Counted from the first letter of the stretch, positions 10,409 through 22,300 are shown. The stretch is 64,000 nt of DNA from Dichetophora obliterata (GCA_963920525.1 OY986438.1:49392288-49456287); one strand, 5' to 3'. Notes: generated by a model from the letters alone, not told the origin. Program-made: numbers and translations.

Positions 10409-12231
10409 ATGGGGGCACGCACAACGCTAGAACAACGAGAATTGGGTTTACACCATTTTAAAAAGGCAGCTCGCAGCGAAAAATAGCTGAAATAGTTAAT
10501 ATCAATGCCCTCTACAGTGCAAAAGACCATCGAGAGCTTCGTCCATGAGAATCGATTGCACAATAAGGGCAGAGTAGCACCAAACAACATTTTTTAATGC
10601 AACCGACGAGCGATATATTGTACAGAAGATAAAGGCTAACCCCAGACTCTCAGCCCCGAAACTGGCTTCAGAAGTTCAAGCCAGCCTTAGCAAACAGTGT
10701 AGTTTGGAAACTATTCGCCGTATCTTGCGCGAACAGAACTTTCATGGCTGAGAAGCACGAAATAAGCCGTATATCAGCCTCAAAACCGAATTATGTAGAC
10801 TACGCCAAAGAACATTTGTCCAAGGCCACAGAGTACTAGAACTCTGTTATATTTGCACATGAATCGAAATTCACTTTATTTGGCTCGAATGGTATGTGTG
10901 GCGAAGGCCGAAAACCGAGCTCAACATAGAAAACTAAAATCAAAGAGTAAAACATGGCGGTGGCAGCGTCATGGTTTGGGCCTGCATGTCGGCTGCTGGT
11001 ACTCGGAAGTTGGAGTTTATTGAAGCAACAATGGACAAATTTAAGTTGTACCTACAGATCCTGAAGATAAATTTGTTGCAGAGTGCAGTGGCTTTGGATA
11101 TAAAATCCAATTTCCGATTTTACCAGGATAACGATCCGAAGTACAAAGCGAGTATTGTGCAAACCTGGCTAATATACAACTGCCCACATTTGATGACACG
11201 TCAGCACCGTCGCCAGACCTTAATGTTATTGAAAATTTGTGTTAACCTTTATGTTAAAAAACGCCCCGAAAGTGACATTAAAAACGGAGTGGGCGAATAT
11301 TTCGCCTACTATCAAAACTGAAAAACTGGTCGCATCAATGCCAAAGCACCTTAGATCAGGGTTCGCAAAAACTCTCAATTGAAGAGAAAAATTGCACTCC
11401 TCCTCATCAATATTATTCAATTGACGAACGATTCACTTTGTTTTCCTCATCCGCGAAGAAAAACAAATTGAGCGCTCTTATGTTAAATATACAGAGTGAT
11501 CAAAACTTTTTCTTCGCTCTTTCATATTATTCGCTCGTAGATTGCGCTCCTCAAAACACTGAGTTGAACAACGCCTTCTATTTGTTATTCATTAACTGTT
11601 TCTCTCTCGCGAGTTTTTGCAAAGTTAAAGTCATTTCATTGGAATTTTTGCATTCGCTCATTTATTTCGAGTGATCTTGTTAATTAAAAATAAATACGTG
11701 TTTTATGATGAACTATATTTTTTGCATCTTTTGATGAAATATTAAAGTTCTTAATAAATTTTAAAAATGTTCCATTTTGTTTATGTATCTTAGTTTCTTA
11801 TAATTTCATAAAATATAATGATTTTTTAAGTTTTTGTAATGAAATATATTATTAAGAAAAATACTTAATATTATTGATCTAAATCCTTTGAATTTATTAT
11901 GTGCGAAGTGCTTAACCAAAGTTTCACATAAAATGAAAGCGAGCGATTCAATGAGTTTATCATTTCAAAATTCACTAGCGATGAAAACTCAACATCTCTC
12001 ATCAACACGGCGTCGCTCTTTTAAAATTTCTCAACATACAAACTCAGAACGAGGAAAGCAGCTGAGGAGTTATAAGAAGAATGAATATTTTATCCGCATA
12101 CGCTCTGAATATTATAAAATGATAAACTCATAGCAAAGATAGCTCAGAAGAGCGGGAGCGCATTTTGATTGCTTTATGCACCCTGCCTTAGATTTGTTGT
12201 GGACAACAAGGGCTATCATATCAAATATTAA
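10409..12231 (+). pseudogene. Tc1-like transposase (DD34E), multiple frameshifts and hAT insertion
   Basis: It starts MGARTTLEQRELGLHHF and shifts frame through QRKIAEIVNIN, TVQKTIESFVHENRL and PRLSAPKLASEVQASL (the two N-terminal helix-turn-helix units). The core holds FAHESKFTLFG, where the first catalytic Asp is now His, then GGGSVMVWACMSA, FRFYQDNDPK (second Asp intact) and PSPDLNVIENL (Glu intact), about 34 residues apart. Frame changes lie near 10475, 10520, 10600, 10750-10960 and 11190. The C-terminus MPKHLR is split after base 11356 by the hAT-like element and resumes at 12194 as FVVDNKGYHIKY and TAA (12229-12231). It is long dead. Confidence 0.85.
11357..12185. mobile_element. hAT-like non-autonomous element, 829 bp, 8-bp target duplication
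   Basis: CCTTAGAT occurs exactly at 11349-11356 and 12186-12193, on either side of a segment that begins CAGGGTTCGCAAAA and ends, reversed, CAGGGTGCATAAAG. An 8-bp duplication and CAGGG ends are hallmarks of hAT transposons. Removing the element restores the Tc1 C-terminal frame. GAGCG/CGCTC words are frequent near both ends, resembling hAT subterminal binding motifs. Two ORFs of 78 and 81 codons inside it look like nothing known and are probably chance. Confidence 0.88.
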
Positions 12232-13381
12232 CACTATCAAATATCATTCATTAATATGAAAAATTTTTAAATAATTGACTGCATAAAATAAGCTACGAGA
12301 TTAAATTAAGCAACATTTTCTGTTTTCTTAATTTTAAGCCAGCTAAATATAAATTTTAACAATAAATGAAGCAAATACATTAAACTAAACTTTTTGTTCC
12401 TTTAAATGATACCATATTCTTTTTTCTTTTCATGTTATTTTCGTTGTTATAAAACCCTCAAGTTGAAAGCATGCACTGCATAAAATAAGCTGTGCGCCAC
12501 TGTACCTCACTTGTCGCATTATCGAAGCTAACTGAGCACGCATTTGTTTTTACTTTAATTTGTGTGCGATCGGTTGCGTTTGCGTGTTTTTTCGTGATAA
12601 TAAACAGTTTGCAATGTTTGCAAAAATTAAAATAATGCAATAAAAAAACTAAAAATACTTTCGTTATTTTTTTATATTGTGGACAATTAAAAAAGTTTTA
12701 CAAACTAAGGTTTTACAAAAATTTGTTCATGGCCGCCATTTTTAATTGTTGACTTCAGATTCGTGATCAGCGACCCCAAAAACCTATATGGCTACACTTT
12801 TGAGCTGGTAAGGCAACACCTTGAGGTTTTGACCGTCTTTTTTCGGTTTGGAACCAATGTGCGGCGCCACTTGAAAGCCGCCAGTATTTCTTACCAAGAA
12901 GTGGTCCAGTGGACAACCTTGGAGCTTCTACAATTCATTATGATGATCGAATATTTAAGCAAAATAAAGTCACGATAACACTTTTAGTAATTTTTGCTTT
13001 ATTTTGGGGATTCTCAATAGATAACCGCTCCGGGTGCCATTCCATCTTACGTCGCCACTGAGTAACAGCATTGTCTGAGTAGAATAGCTTGTGAAATTTG
13101 GGCCTGGCCTATTTTTGAATAAGAATATGATTAGGAGTTAGCTTTGATGATGTTGAGATACGTAGATGACAGTTTGGCGACAACTTGAGGCAGATAGACG
13201 AGAATATTCCTACTTCTGAAGCACCTAACATGTGCTTGGATCTGACGACATTTCATATTCTTCCGCAGGCCCTTAAACCCTAGAACCCTAGAAAACAGTG
13301 GTTCTCCTTATAATACGATCCAACAAAAGAATTGGATAGCATAGATATCATAGTTATTGTAAGAGATACAATAGTTTCATT

Positions 13382-13635
13382 GGCGTCGGAAGCGGGGGGG
13401 CAAGGTGGGCAGTTGCCCCCCCACTTTTTTAGCTAGATAAACAATTTAAAAGGAAAAGTTATTCAAAATATCAGTTTTTTTACAACGATAATATTTTTGT
13501 ATTATATATTTTCCTCTTCTTTCTCTCTTCTTCATGTTTCATGTGAAGAAATTTTGGTGAACTTTTTTTGCACCACCATTTGTACTGCCCCCCCCATTTG
13601 TACTGCCCCCCCAGATGAAATTCGCTTCCGACGCG
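13382..13635. mobile_element. 254-bp MITE with GCGTCGGAAGCG ends
   Basis: GGCGTCGGAAGCG at the left is matched by CGCTTCCGACGCG at the right, with ATT directly outside each end (13379-13381, 13636-13638). Runs of C and G just inside (CCCCCCC near 13416, 13590 and 13605) contrast sharply with the AT-rich surroundings. No coding. The superfamily cannot be assigned; a 3-bp duplication is suggested. Confidence 0.72.
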
Positions 13636-13733
13636 ATTGAATAGTTTTGTCTTTTCCAATGCACATCAATGCATTTCTTCCAGTTTTTCTTAATATTCGT
13701 TTACTCGTTTTAAATACAAATTGGAGATGTGTA

Positions 13734-14639
13734 AGGGTCAGTTTTTCAGTACGAGTTTAAAGTCTAGTCAAATTAAACCTAGCTTAACTCACCAAAATTG
13801 GACGTTTAAACTCGGTTTAACTAGATATTTTAGCATAAATATCTAGTTAAATTATCATATAATGTGAGTCTTTTTTGCCTAAACCGAGCTTAAACATCCA
13901 ATTTTGGTGAGTTAAGGTACTATTACAGTTTGTAGCTATAAAAAACACCTTTTTTATTAATTTTTTTACCTAGTATTATTAATTTTAATGATTAAAATTT
14001 TTTGCATAATAAAAAATTATTCATGAGAAAATAAAAAATCAATTATTTTTTTGTCTTTATAGTTGTTGTTAATTTTCTATAGGACGTTGAAACTAGCGTG
14101 TTTAAAAAGTTGTTGCAATTGGCTTCTCGTCTCCAGCATTTACAAAGCGTCTGAAAGTAAAAAATCAAAGTGCATTCTTGAGTTAAGGCTTTTAGTTGAG
14201 CACTCAACCTACGCAAATAAAAAATAAAAAAATGGCATGCGAAACTTTCAGCCATACAAAAAAAAATATAAAGGTTTTTTTGGATTTTTATAGATCTAGT
14301 GCTTAACAGAGTCTATAAGGATCACAATGAATCGAGATTCATCAAAAACGATCAAGTAGAACTCGAGATATCTTAGAAGCCGATTCGAAAAACCTTGTTT
14401 CGAGAAAAACGCGATTAAAGATATAAAGGTTCTTGAATATCACGCGACATACGAATATAATATATGCTATAACTTTTTTCTATTCGATATTTTTTCTAAA
14501 ATTTTGTTTACGTATTCTTACAGAACCATATTCTAACGAAAAACAAAAATTTGTTTTTAATTTTTTTACACACTGTAATAGTACCTTAAGCTAGGTTTAA
14601 TCTGACAAGACCTTAAACTTGTACTGAAAAACTGGCCCT
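13734..14639. mobile_element. 906-bp inverted-repeat element with nested palindrome
   Basis: Left AGGGTCAGTTTTTCAGTACG and reversed right AGGGCCAGTTTTTCAGTACA continue matching for about 55 bp through AAACCTAGCTTAA. TA lies outside both ends (13732-13733, 14640-14641). Inside, TTAAGGTACTATTACAG (about 13914) is repeated inverted near 14573-14590, and a further palindrome has arms around CACCAAAATTGGACGTTTAA and its reverse complement at 13880-13910. No protein is encoded. Confidence 0.72.
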
Positions 14640-16053
14640 TAGTGTCCGCAGTTCAGTAAAAATTCAATGCAGTGACCTAAAGTGAGCAATTCAAGGCTCA
14701 AAGAGAATCTTGCATCCCAAATAAGATCGTGACATAGTTTGTGTAATGGCAAATCACCTGTAAAAATTAAACAACACAAATCCTGCAACATGCATTAAAA
14801 CTAAATTCATTAAAATATTCGAAGTTAAGAGTTCCCATTTTAAGAGATAATCCTCTTGGACCCTTAATCCTATCAAACCAAAAAGTTAATAATTCAAACC
14901 ATAGTAGCATTGGAAACAACTTCATAACAAGCAATATTCTTTTTGTTTTTATTATAGTCTTTTTACGTTAAAAACGAAAAATTAAATTATTTTTAAATTT
15001 ATTTAAACAATATTACAATGGCTTAAAGATTTAATTTGACTCTACTCGTATATACATGAAAATTACCAAAAGAACTTAAGACTATCCTTTCATAAAATAA
15101 CATTTAGCACCGTTCAGCCGTTTATCGTCCAGTCTTACTTTTAATGAGCCTGAACCTATTTTTGTTTAGAAATTAACAATATCATAAAAATAAAATAATT
15201 TCTATTTTCTTTAAAATATAATTTATTTATAATTATTATTTTCAAATCAAAAAGTCGTCGAATTAATGCTATATCAAAAACTAACAAAACAAAAAGTCCT
15301 TAAAATAAAAACGAAAATATATAAGGATTGACTGCCTTCACAAAGAAAAAATAATCTATAAATTAGCAAATTATAATTAAAAGAAAAACATTTAACTTAT
15401 AGTAAAAATTATTTAGAAGATACGATTAATTCATTGTACCAATTGCAAAGACAGCTTTATTACCATCACCGATTAAATTATGGTTCATTAGAGTAAAAAA
15501 GAAAAATCTAAAAAAAACTTACGCATATATATATATATAAAATATTATATAAGATAAATTTAATGTTTGTAAATGTTTTGATCTTCTTTTGCTTAATATC
15601 TAAAAATAAAAAAAAAACATATTTTTCGCAAGCTTCGACTGACAAAAAGTAGCAGATAAAAAATTAAATAATAACGAAACTAAAAGGAACTAAGCCGTAG
15701 AATGAAAGAATTCTAAAAAATTTATTGCGGCAATATTGCTAAAAAGCTGCAACTAAAAATCGCTTTTTTAAAACATAACACAAAAAATGTCAAATATATT
15801 TAAAAGTAATGACAAAAAACACACAAAAAATACATATCACTGCTGAACTATTAGATTTCGAACTCAATATTTTCAATATTATTAAAACATAAAAATATAT
15901 TCTAAATTGTATTTACTGAAATTAGAAAATTTGCTAAAAATGTACGAAACTCTAACTTAACAAAGAAGTAGAGAAAAATTAACGGTGGCATGAGGACAGT
16001 AGAAAAATCTGGTGTAGCTAAAAAAAAACACTACCTTAAAATAAAATGACAGT
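14640..16053. other. AT-rich stretch, nothing recognised
   Basis: Long A/T runs and a short (AT)n tract near 15523-15540. No gene or repeat boundary could be supported. Confidence 0.4.
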
Positions 16054-16187
16054 AGGTCTTTTCTCGTACTCGATTCAAGTAGCTTGAAGTTGCTTACACA
16101 TTTTTAAAGCTCGAAAGAGAAAAATAACATGCAAAATGTCACTCTATAATCTATTACAATTACTTCAACTCAGTACGGGAACAGACT
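16054..16187. repeat. Short MITE-like repeat, copy 1
   Basis: The ends read AGGTCTTTTCTCGTACTCGA and, reversed, AGTCTGTTCCCGTACTGAGT. The same ends and a TTGAAGCTCGA-like core occur at 27953-28100, with a decayed relative around 18157-18280. About 135 bp, non-coding. Confidence 0.5.
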
Positions 16188-17424
16188 AAGTCTAAGCATA
16201 AGCTTGAAAGAAAAGAAAGGATAAAATAGTAGTATTCGAAAAACAAGTGCCGAAAACAAAATAGTTTGTAAAGCTGCCAGCGTACAAAGTGCAAGAATTC
16301 AAACTTTTAAGAGCTTATTTTATTTAGGTTACTCAACTGTAGAACGCGGCTTCTTTTTTGTTTAAAATTGTTTAAGTCTTTCATAAAAACTGTGCAATAA
16401 TGCAACTGCTCTCAATCCAAGTTGATAAACTTTTAAACTACACGGAGAGAATTCGGCGCAGATATTATACCCTACAGCTCATATTTATCGATTATGAGCA
16501 ACTGATCATAAAGAAAGCATGGGCTTGTTCGAGTCTCAATAACTGCAGCAATATTGCGCAGCATATCAAAGTATCACGTTTGATACGATAGTCTTGAAAC
16601 TATTGCAAAAGTCAAACGTTCTAGCGAGTAGAAATTTGAAGTCGGCAACATGAATACTTAAACTGCTCGAAAGTTATGGAAGATGAAAATAAGCTAAATT
16701 TGTATTTTGTACAGTCTTTTTTACAATAAATTGTAATTATCATATTCAAACACAGATATTAATTTATATTCCATTTATTACATTTTTTAGCGAACAATTT
16801 AAAAAACTTGACAGTTTTCGTTAGTGTTCTCTTCTTAAAATTTCGATCAGAAACAACTTTCTTTTCCGCAAAAACTTTTGTTTTTTTTTTTTGATTTTCC
16901 ATATATTAATAACAAGTGACTTTCGTTGTCTGCAAAGTTATCAATCGCCAGATATATTAAAAAAATCCTTCTGAAAGTATCACATTCGATCACAAAAGCA
17001 GCGCAAAATATTTGCAATATTTAGGTAAAGTACCAGCTGAGCATCTGCAACAGAGCTGCAAATGAGTAACAGTGTTGCAGTATTAGCAATTATTGAGTAT
17101 CTCGAAGAAGCCCCATTAGTGCTCATAAATGCAGAGCAAGACAAAATCATTATATATGAGCAGCTTGTGTAAGATCTATTACTAAAGTGTTCGTTCATAT
17201 TGTATGAGCAACTGGCGAAAGATGTGTTGCTAAAGTGTTCATGGATCATGCGCAAATGAGGTAAATTGAAGATAACTTGCGCATAAATTATGATAAAATT
17301 ATTCATTGATCATTTGCAACTGATATGGAATTGAATAAACCTTTTTAGGTAAAATTAAAAGTTGTTGTTATTTTATTACAAAAGCTAGGCATTTGTACAC
17401 ATATAATAAAAATTTCTTATAAGC
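16188..17424. other. AT-rich stretch with a short imperfect tandem duplication
   Basis: Near 17155-17255 a roughly 55-bp unit occurs twice (TATGAGCAGCTTGTGTAAGA then TATGAGCAACTGGCGAAAGA, each followed by a CTAAAGTGTTC block). Two ORFs of 63 and 108 codons in the interval match nothing recognised and are not called as genes. Confidence 0.4.
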
Positions 17425-17965
17425 TACAACCTTATAGTCCGGGAGATAGCGTTGCATTTGAACAAGTCATTCATTTGTCAAATTCATTGCAGTAATAGTT
17501 TTCCCCTAATACATATGGGATCGGAGCGTCAGCTGATCCAGTAGCGGTGGAGCTAAAGTTGTAAAAAGAATTATGCCACAGTTAATTTTATTCTGCGCCA
17601 AACTTTGAGGGATGGATTTTGAGATCATTTTTAACCAAATAATAGCAGTCAGCTGTTTTGCTGAGGGTGGACTACACTTCAGTCACGAGTATGAACTTGT
17701 TAAAAATGTTCAAGCGTAAAGTAATTTTACACCTTATGAACTTTATACAGGTGAATTGTTATACTTTTACCATATTAAAAGCAAAAGCCAGCTGTATTGA
17801 CAACGACGGTATGACCGTCAGTCAGCGTGTTGAAGATGTTATTGATTTTAATAATAAAATTTTAATAATATATATTTAAAATAAGTTATGCAACTTTCTG
17901 GTATGTATGACGAGTCATTAATAGATTTTTTAAAAAACTCTAGTTCGTATCGCATTTTAAGTTAC
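17425..17965 (+). repeat. Dispersed repeat (family Y), copy 1
   Basis: Reads in reverse complement at about 23500-24245. Shared words: GGTGGAGCTAAAG, TTTTGAGATCA, a CAGTCAGCTGTTTTGCTGAG-type block, AGGTGAATTG, ACTTTTACCAT, GGTATGACCGTCAGTCAGC and CTCTAGTTCGTATCGC. The 73-codon ORF at 17658-17879 lies inside and is not conserved as protein between copies. Confidence 0.6.
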
Positions 17966-18588
17966 ATTATTATATACCGTAGAATAAATAAGTTCCTGTT
18001 AAAAAATATTGTGAAAAAATTGTGAAAAATGTGGACCAAAATTTTAACTGTACAGCTAATGAAAAGGCGGATACAAAGATAGTATTCCATATCTGTCAAA
18101 TAGATACTGATGCAAACGTAAAAATAAGATGCTCTGATATAGATATTTTTATAATTAGGTCTGTTTCCTTACTCGACTGTAGTAACTTGCAAGCTGCTAG
18201 AACGTGTTTCCGTACTTTTACTAGCTCAAAAGAGAGAAGAAGAACCAGCATAAAATCACTCTCTCGAGCTCGAAAGTTGCTTGAAGCAGTGTTGCCACTT
18301 TGTGAGTAATTCCTCAAAACGTGAGGTATTTAAAGTAGCTATGAGTAATTTTTAAAGAATTTTATTTAGAGGAATTTTTGAGGAATTCGAAAATTTTTAG
18401 AATTTTTTTTAATTTAAGTTTAAAAAAAAACTTTGGCTGCACCTTTTTCTGGTTGGTAGAAACATAACTTTAAAATAAACTGAATACTGAACTTTACGAT
18501 TGCTATAAAAAAAATTGAAACAAGTGCAAACGAACTTAGTAATTGGCGTACGGTTTTAGCTAAAAACAATTTAAACATAAAATAAATA

Positions 18589-19892
18589 AAGGTTGTTTTT
18601 TATAGAGTAATACAACTTTGAGTTCTCATCACTGCTTTATTTGACCACCCATTTAACAGCTGATAGTTGCTTTTTGTTAAGTTTGCTTTGGCATTTCATT
18701 ATGGATCAACTTTCACCAGAGCAACGCGTGCAAATTGTGAAAATTTTTAATCAAAATAATGGTTCTGTTCGTCAAACTTATCGTGCACTTCGTCCATTTT
18801 ATGGCGTACATAATCGTCCTTCAGAGCTGCTAATTCGAAGAACAATAGATTTTTTTCGGACCACATTTACTGTTACTGATAATGTGCATCCACTGAGACG
18901 CCGAACAGTGCGCACTGAAGAATCTGTAACCGCTGTACTGGAAAGCATTGAAGATAATCCTAATCAATCAATTCGTCGCCGTTTTAAGCAACTGGGGTTG
19001 TGTCCTTCCACTTTATGGAAGAATTTACGAAAAGATCTTGGTTTAAAACCTTTCAAGATTCAACTTGTGCAGGAATTAAAGCCAAACGACCATCGAATGC
19101 GCCACCAATTCGGCGAATGGGCTGAAGCACAAATTGATATTGATTTTGAATTTCCATGGAAAATTTTATTTTCCGATGAAGCCCATTTTTGGTTGAATGG
19201 GTACGTAAATAAACAGAATTGTCGTATTTGGAGTGAGGAGAATCCACATGCTTTTGTCGAAACACTATTACATCCACAGAAAATTACTGTTTGGTGCGCT
19301 TTATGGGCTGGCGGAGTCATTGGCCCATATGTTTTCAAAAACGATGATGGTCAGAATGTTACCGTCAATGGTGAACGGTATAGGAACATGATTCGAAGTT
19401 TTTTCGTACCTCAATTAGCTGGCGTTAATCTTGCTGGTATGTGGTTTCAACCGGGCGGAGCCACATGCCACACAGCGGGCGCTACAATTGATTTACTCAA
19501 GGAATCTTTTGACGAAAAAATAATTTCACGAAATGGCCTAACTAATTGGCCCCCAAGATCATGTGATTTAACCCCATTGGATTATTTTCTTTAGGGTTAT
19601 GTAAAGTCACTTGTCTACGTCGATAAACCACAAACAATTGAACACCCGGAAATTAACATTCGAAGAGTTATAGGCGAGATACGACCGCAAATGCTGCGAA
19701 AAGTTTGTGAGAATTTATGTTCCAGATTGCGCCTTGCACGCGCCAGCCGTGGCGGCCACATGGCCGAAATCATATTTAAGCATTGCTATCATAAAATTTT
19801 CAATCCAATAAAGCCCATTTTATTGATATTAAAAATTTATTACTATGTTTTATCATGATTTAAACTTGTATTACTTTATAAAAAACACCCTT
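18589..19892 (+). mobile_element. mariner-family transposon, DD41D (rosa-like), complete ends
   Basis: Left end AAGGTTGTTTTTTATAGAGT and reversed right end AAGGGTGTTTTTTATAAAGT continue as TAATACAA(C/G)TTT; TA flanks both (18587-18588, 19893-19894). Length 1304 bp. The spacing of the last two catalytic positions identifies the DD41D lineage, first described from Ceratitis rosa as far as I recall. Confidence 0.88.
18701..19858 (+). pseudogene. DD41D mariner transposase, one nonsense codon and one lost catalytic Asp
   Basis: The likely start is ATG 18701 (MDQLSPEQRVQIVKIF), rather than the in-frame ATG at 18641. The N-terminal HTH region contains NGSVRQTYRALR and SIRRRFKQLGL. The linker LVQELKP is followed by the first catalytic Asp in FSDEAHFWLNGYVNKQNCRI. 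The second, expected in QQDGATCH, reads QPGGATCH, so Asp is replaced by Gly. The third is in LTPLDYFL, 41 residues on. The conserved Trp codon after YFL is TAG (19592-19594). The frame then continues GYVKSLVYVDKPQTIE to ASRGGHMAEIIFKH and stops at TGA 19856-19858. It is inactive for two independent reasons. Confidence 0.9.
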
Positions 19893-19946
19893 TACAAGAA
19901 AAAGGATACATGGATACATTCTGCATCGGAAGCAAAGGCATGCATT

Positions 19947-20612
19947 GGCTGCGTTCAAAAGACACAAAATTTACTCAACGCGTTGAGTAAGTGATCAGAA
20001 TCAGTTTCTGATACTTTGTGTGCCTTCTGAACGCTGTTAAAATTTTCTGTCAACACAGTGGTTTCAGAAATTGTTACAATTTGGCGCAAAAAATAAAGAA
20101 TATATATTTATAATATGAGTTTGGTCGAAATAATTGATATTTGTGTAGATGATGAAATAGACGATGTGAAAAGCATTGTTTGTGCTGTTAGTAGCTTTAG
20201 TTAGAATTCCGTGTCTTAGGGAATTACAATGTATAAAATTTTAACAAATTTTTTAACTGAATTTATCCGGATCTGTAACTTGATAAATGCAGTTTCCAAG
20301 CGTGTAGTCAACTTAAACCATCTTGGGCCCACTCGTTTCTTCAATAATTATTATTGATTAATTAAATTTTTGTTTTCTTTGCTTTGTTTCACTTACTTTT
20401 GCGTTATTTTTTCCTTTATTTCAAAGTAATCAAATTCTTCGAACTGTCACACTTTCCAGCTCAACGCGTTGAGTAAGAATATCGGAAAAATAATTCGCGG
20501 CCAAAAATATCAACACGTTGAGCTAATCAGCAACTGATTAGTTGCGTTCAGAAAGCACATACTCAACGGTTGCGCCACAGTTGAGTAAATTTTGTGTCTT
20601 TTGAACGCAACC
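19947..20612 (+). mobile_element. 666-bp inverted-repeat element, PIF/Harbinger-like size and ends
   Basis: GGCTGCGTTCAAAAGACACA at the left and, reversed, GGTTGCGTTCAAAAGACACA at the right match for about 33 bp through AAATTTACTCAAC. ATT lies outside each end (19944-19946, 20613-20615). Subterminal GTTGAGTA palindromes recur. A short ORF near 20115 begins MSLVEIIDICVDDEIDDVK, which could be the 5' exon of a lost transposase. The superfamily is a guess from the 3-bp duplication. Confidence 0.7.
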
Positions 20613-22300
20613 ATTGACTATTATTTCTATTGTAGCAATTATCGATTAACTCTTTAAATCAACAAAAAATTTTTTTACAGATTACCATTTTTGACCATAT
20701 TTTTATTTATGGAAGATTTTAATTTTTATGTGATACTGTTAGTTTTGTGAAATCCGACTTAGTGATGCCATATTACATCATTGTCTTAATTGGATTAGAG
20801 ATATTTTAGAGCACTCCTTGAAGTAAAAGCCAGCAAAAACGAGCATATAAATTCAATCAAATTTGGCTGTTTAAGATCTCGATAATGAGTGGAGATTATT
20901 TTTACCTCGATTATTTTTTAGATCCAGAGTCGTATTAAAAACGAGTTTTTAATGTAAAAAATTTAGTAGATATATTTGTTTTCAAATTAAGAAAAAGTAA
21001 TTTCATTACTATTCTTTTTTTCTAATGCATAAGTTTAGCGAGTATTTAGTAAATAATATCACTCGTGAAACCGACTCGATACAAAAACAGTTTTGTCATT
21101 TAATAAGCTTTTATTTTTACTAAAAAAGGGAATTAATAAAAATAGTGATGACCTATTTGAATCAAAAACATGTTTAAATAAAGGTCCGTATTTATAATTT
21201 ATGCTTAAAACTACATTTTTTAACCTAAACATACGTTAAAACTAAAAAGTCTTAAAATTTTTTTGAGGAACGCATAAAGCGTTTTAACCTTTTGACGACG
21301 ACTGGGTGAAAAATAACCCATTTCCATTTTTAAGTCGTGTGAGCACAGTTTTCTACATATTTTCATAAATTTAGGCTTAAACTGTGAAAAATCAATGTGG
21401 CTTTAAACGTGTGCCATTTTTCTAACTTACTTTAATTTTAAGAGAAAAAAAAATTAGGAAGTCAAAATATATATTTTTCCATGGGTATGAAAAACACAAA
21501 CGATTTTAAAATACGAGCGGATATATTTTTTCATCCAAATTACGTCAAAACCTTTATGAAGCTACTCCAACAAAGTAAAAAATACATATTTCGGATTAGT
21601 TTTTTTTTGGATTTTTTTCATACTTAAAGTAAAAAAAAAACTAAAAAGTTTCAGATTTCAAATTCACTTTTGTATTATTTAAATTCACTGTGTATAAATT
21701 AATGCCATCGGTGATGACGATTCCACAAAAAAATCTACAGCGGTTTGCTTGTTGTCCTTAAAGGGATTAGAACAAGCATTAAGAAGAATAAGCCTCAAGA
21801 AGGGCAAGTAAATGTCAAATTAACCTATTTTTAACTATTGCTTAATCACGAAAAGTAATATAATTGACTTAAATAATCTCTTCAAGTTTAAATATTTACT
21901 TCAAATATCATTCAAAAAAATTGACAAATTTAAATATGAGCTGTTTACGTTTGATAGGTAATCAACTGTTTTTGTGCTTCAAACTAGCTAGAAGTCGTTT
22001 CCGTACTTTTAACACTATTCATTTTCAAAATTTGATCTTTATTTTTTAGATACAAGCTTAAATACCTAATTTTATTACGATAGCTTCCAAATTACGGCTG
22101 TAATCGTGTCGACAGACAGACGGATGGAAATAGTATTTTTTTCTTATTAACATCCATTTCAACTACAAAAAAAGCCAAAGTTCTCTCCGTCTTCTAGGTG
22201 AATTTATACCCATTTTGAGGGTTCAATACCCAACTGTGTGCACTACATAAGGCCATGAAAAGCCAAACAAATGAGAGTATGCGATGCAATCTTTGTTTAG
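20613..22300. other. AT-rich stretch, no gene recognised
   Basis: No coding frame. A GACGACGACTGGGTGAAAAA sequence at 21294 preceded by TTTTAACC resembles the kind of end seen on TTAA-targeting elements, but no partner was found. Near 21985-22010 there is a decayed relative of the short MITE at 16054. Confidence 0.35.

Larger units (their letters stand above)
9528..12502 (+). mobile_element. Tc1-like transposon with ~225-bp inverted repeats, carrying three nested insertions
   Basis: TA flanks both ends (9526-9527 and 12503-12504). The left end reads CAATGGCTCACAGCTTATTT and the right end, reversed, CAGTGGCGCACAGCTTATTT. Each terminal repeat is about 225 bp once insertions are removed (left 9528-10043 minus the MITE; right 12277-12502). 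Each contains the word CAGCTTATTTTATGCAGT-like twice, at its outer and inner end about 195 bp apart, which is an IR/DR arrangement as known from Minos- and Sleeping Beauty-type elements. Total 2975 bp; subtracting the hAT insertion and two MITEs leaves about 1.6 kb, the usual size. Confidence 0.85.
8427..12880 (+). mobile_element. Old inverted-repeat element (family D), copy A, interrupted
   Basis: The left part (8427-8990) aligns by eye with 45120-45650, and the right part (12505-12880) with 45715-46125. Shared blocks are ATGGAAAAAACGAAAG, the TTATCGAAGCTA junction, TTCAGATTCGTGATCAG and CTTGAGGTTTT(G/A)(A/G)CCGTCTTTTTT. In copy B these lie in one 1.04-kb element; here they are separated by the Tc1-like transposon plus a low-complexity segment. 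No protein is recognised in either copy. Confidence 0.6.

Noticed and set aside
11438..12133. Genes inside the hAT-like insertion
   Set aside because: The two ORFs lack any transposase motif; the CGCTC-rich words that give them length look like subterminal repeats.
12975..13112. Minus-strand frame reading FHKLFYSDNAVTQWRRKMEW
   Set aside because: It looks protein-like but is only about 57 codons, follows directly on a stop and matches nothing I recognise; chance cannot be excluded.
16400..17306. ORFs of 63 and 108 codons as genes
   Set aside because: No domain, signal peptide or conserved pattern; one lies over a short tandem duplication.
21280..22240. piggyBac-like element
   Set aside because: A TTTTAACC...GACGACGACTGGGTG end was seen, but no matching inverse end or transposase could be identified.
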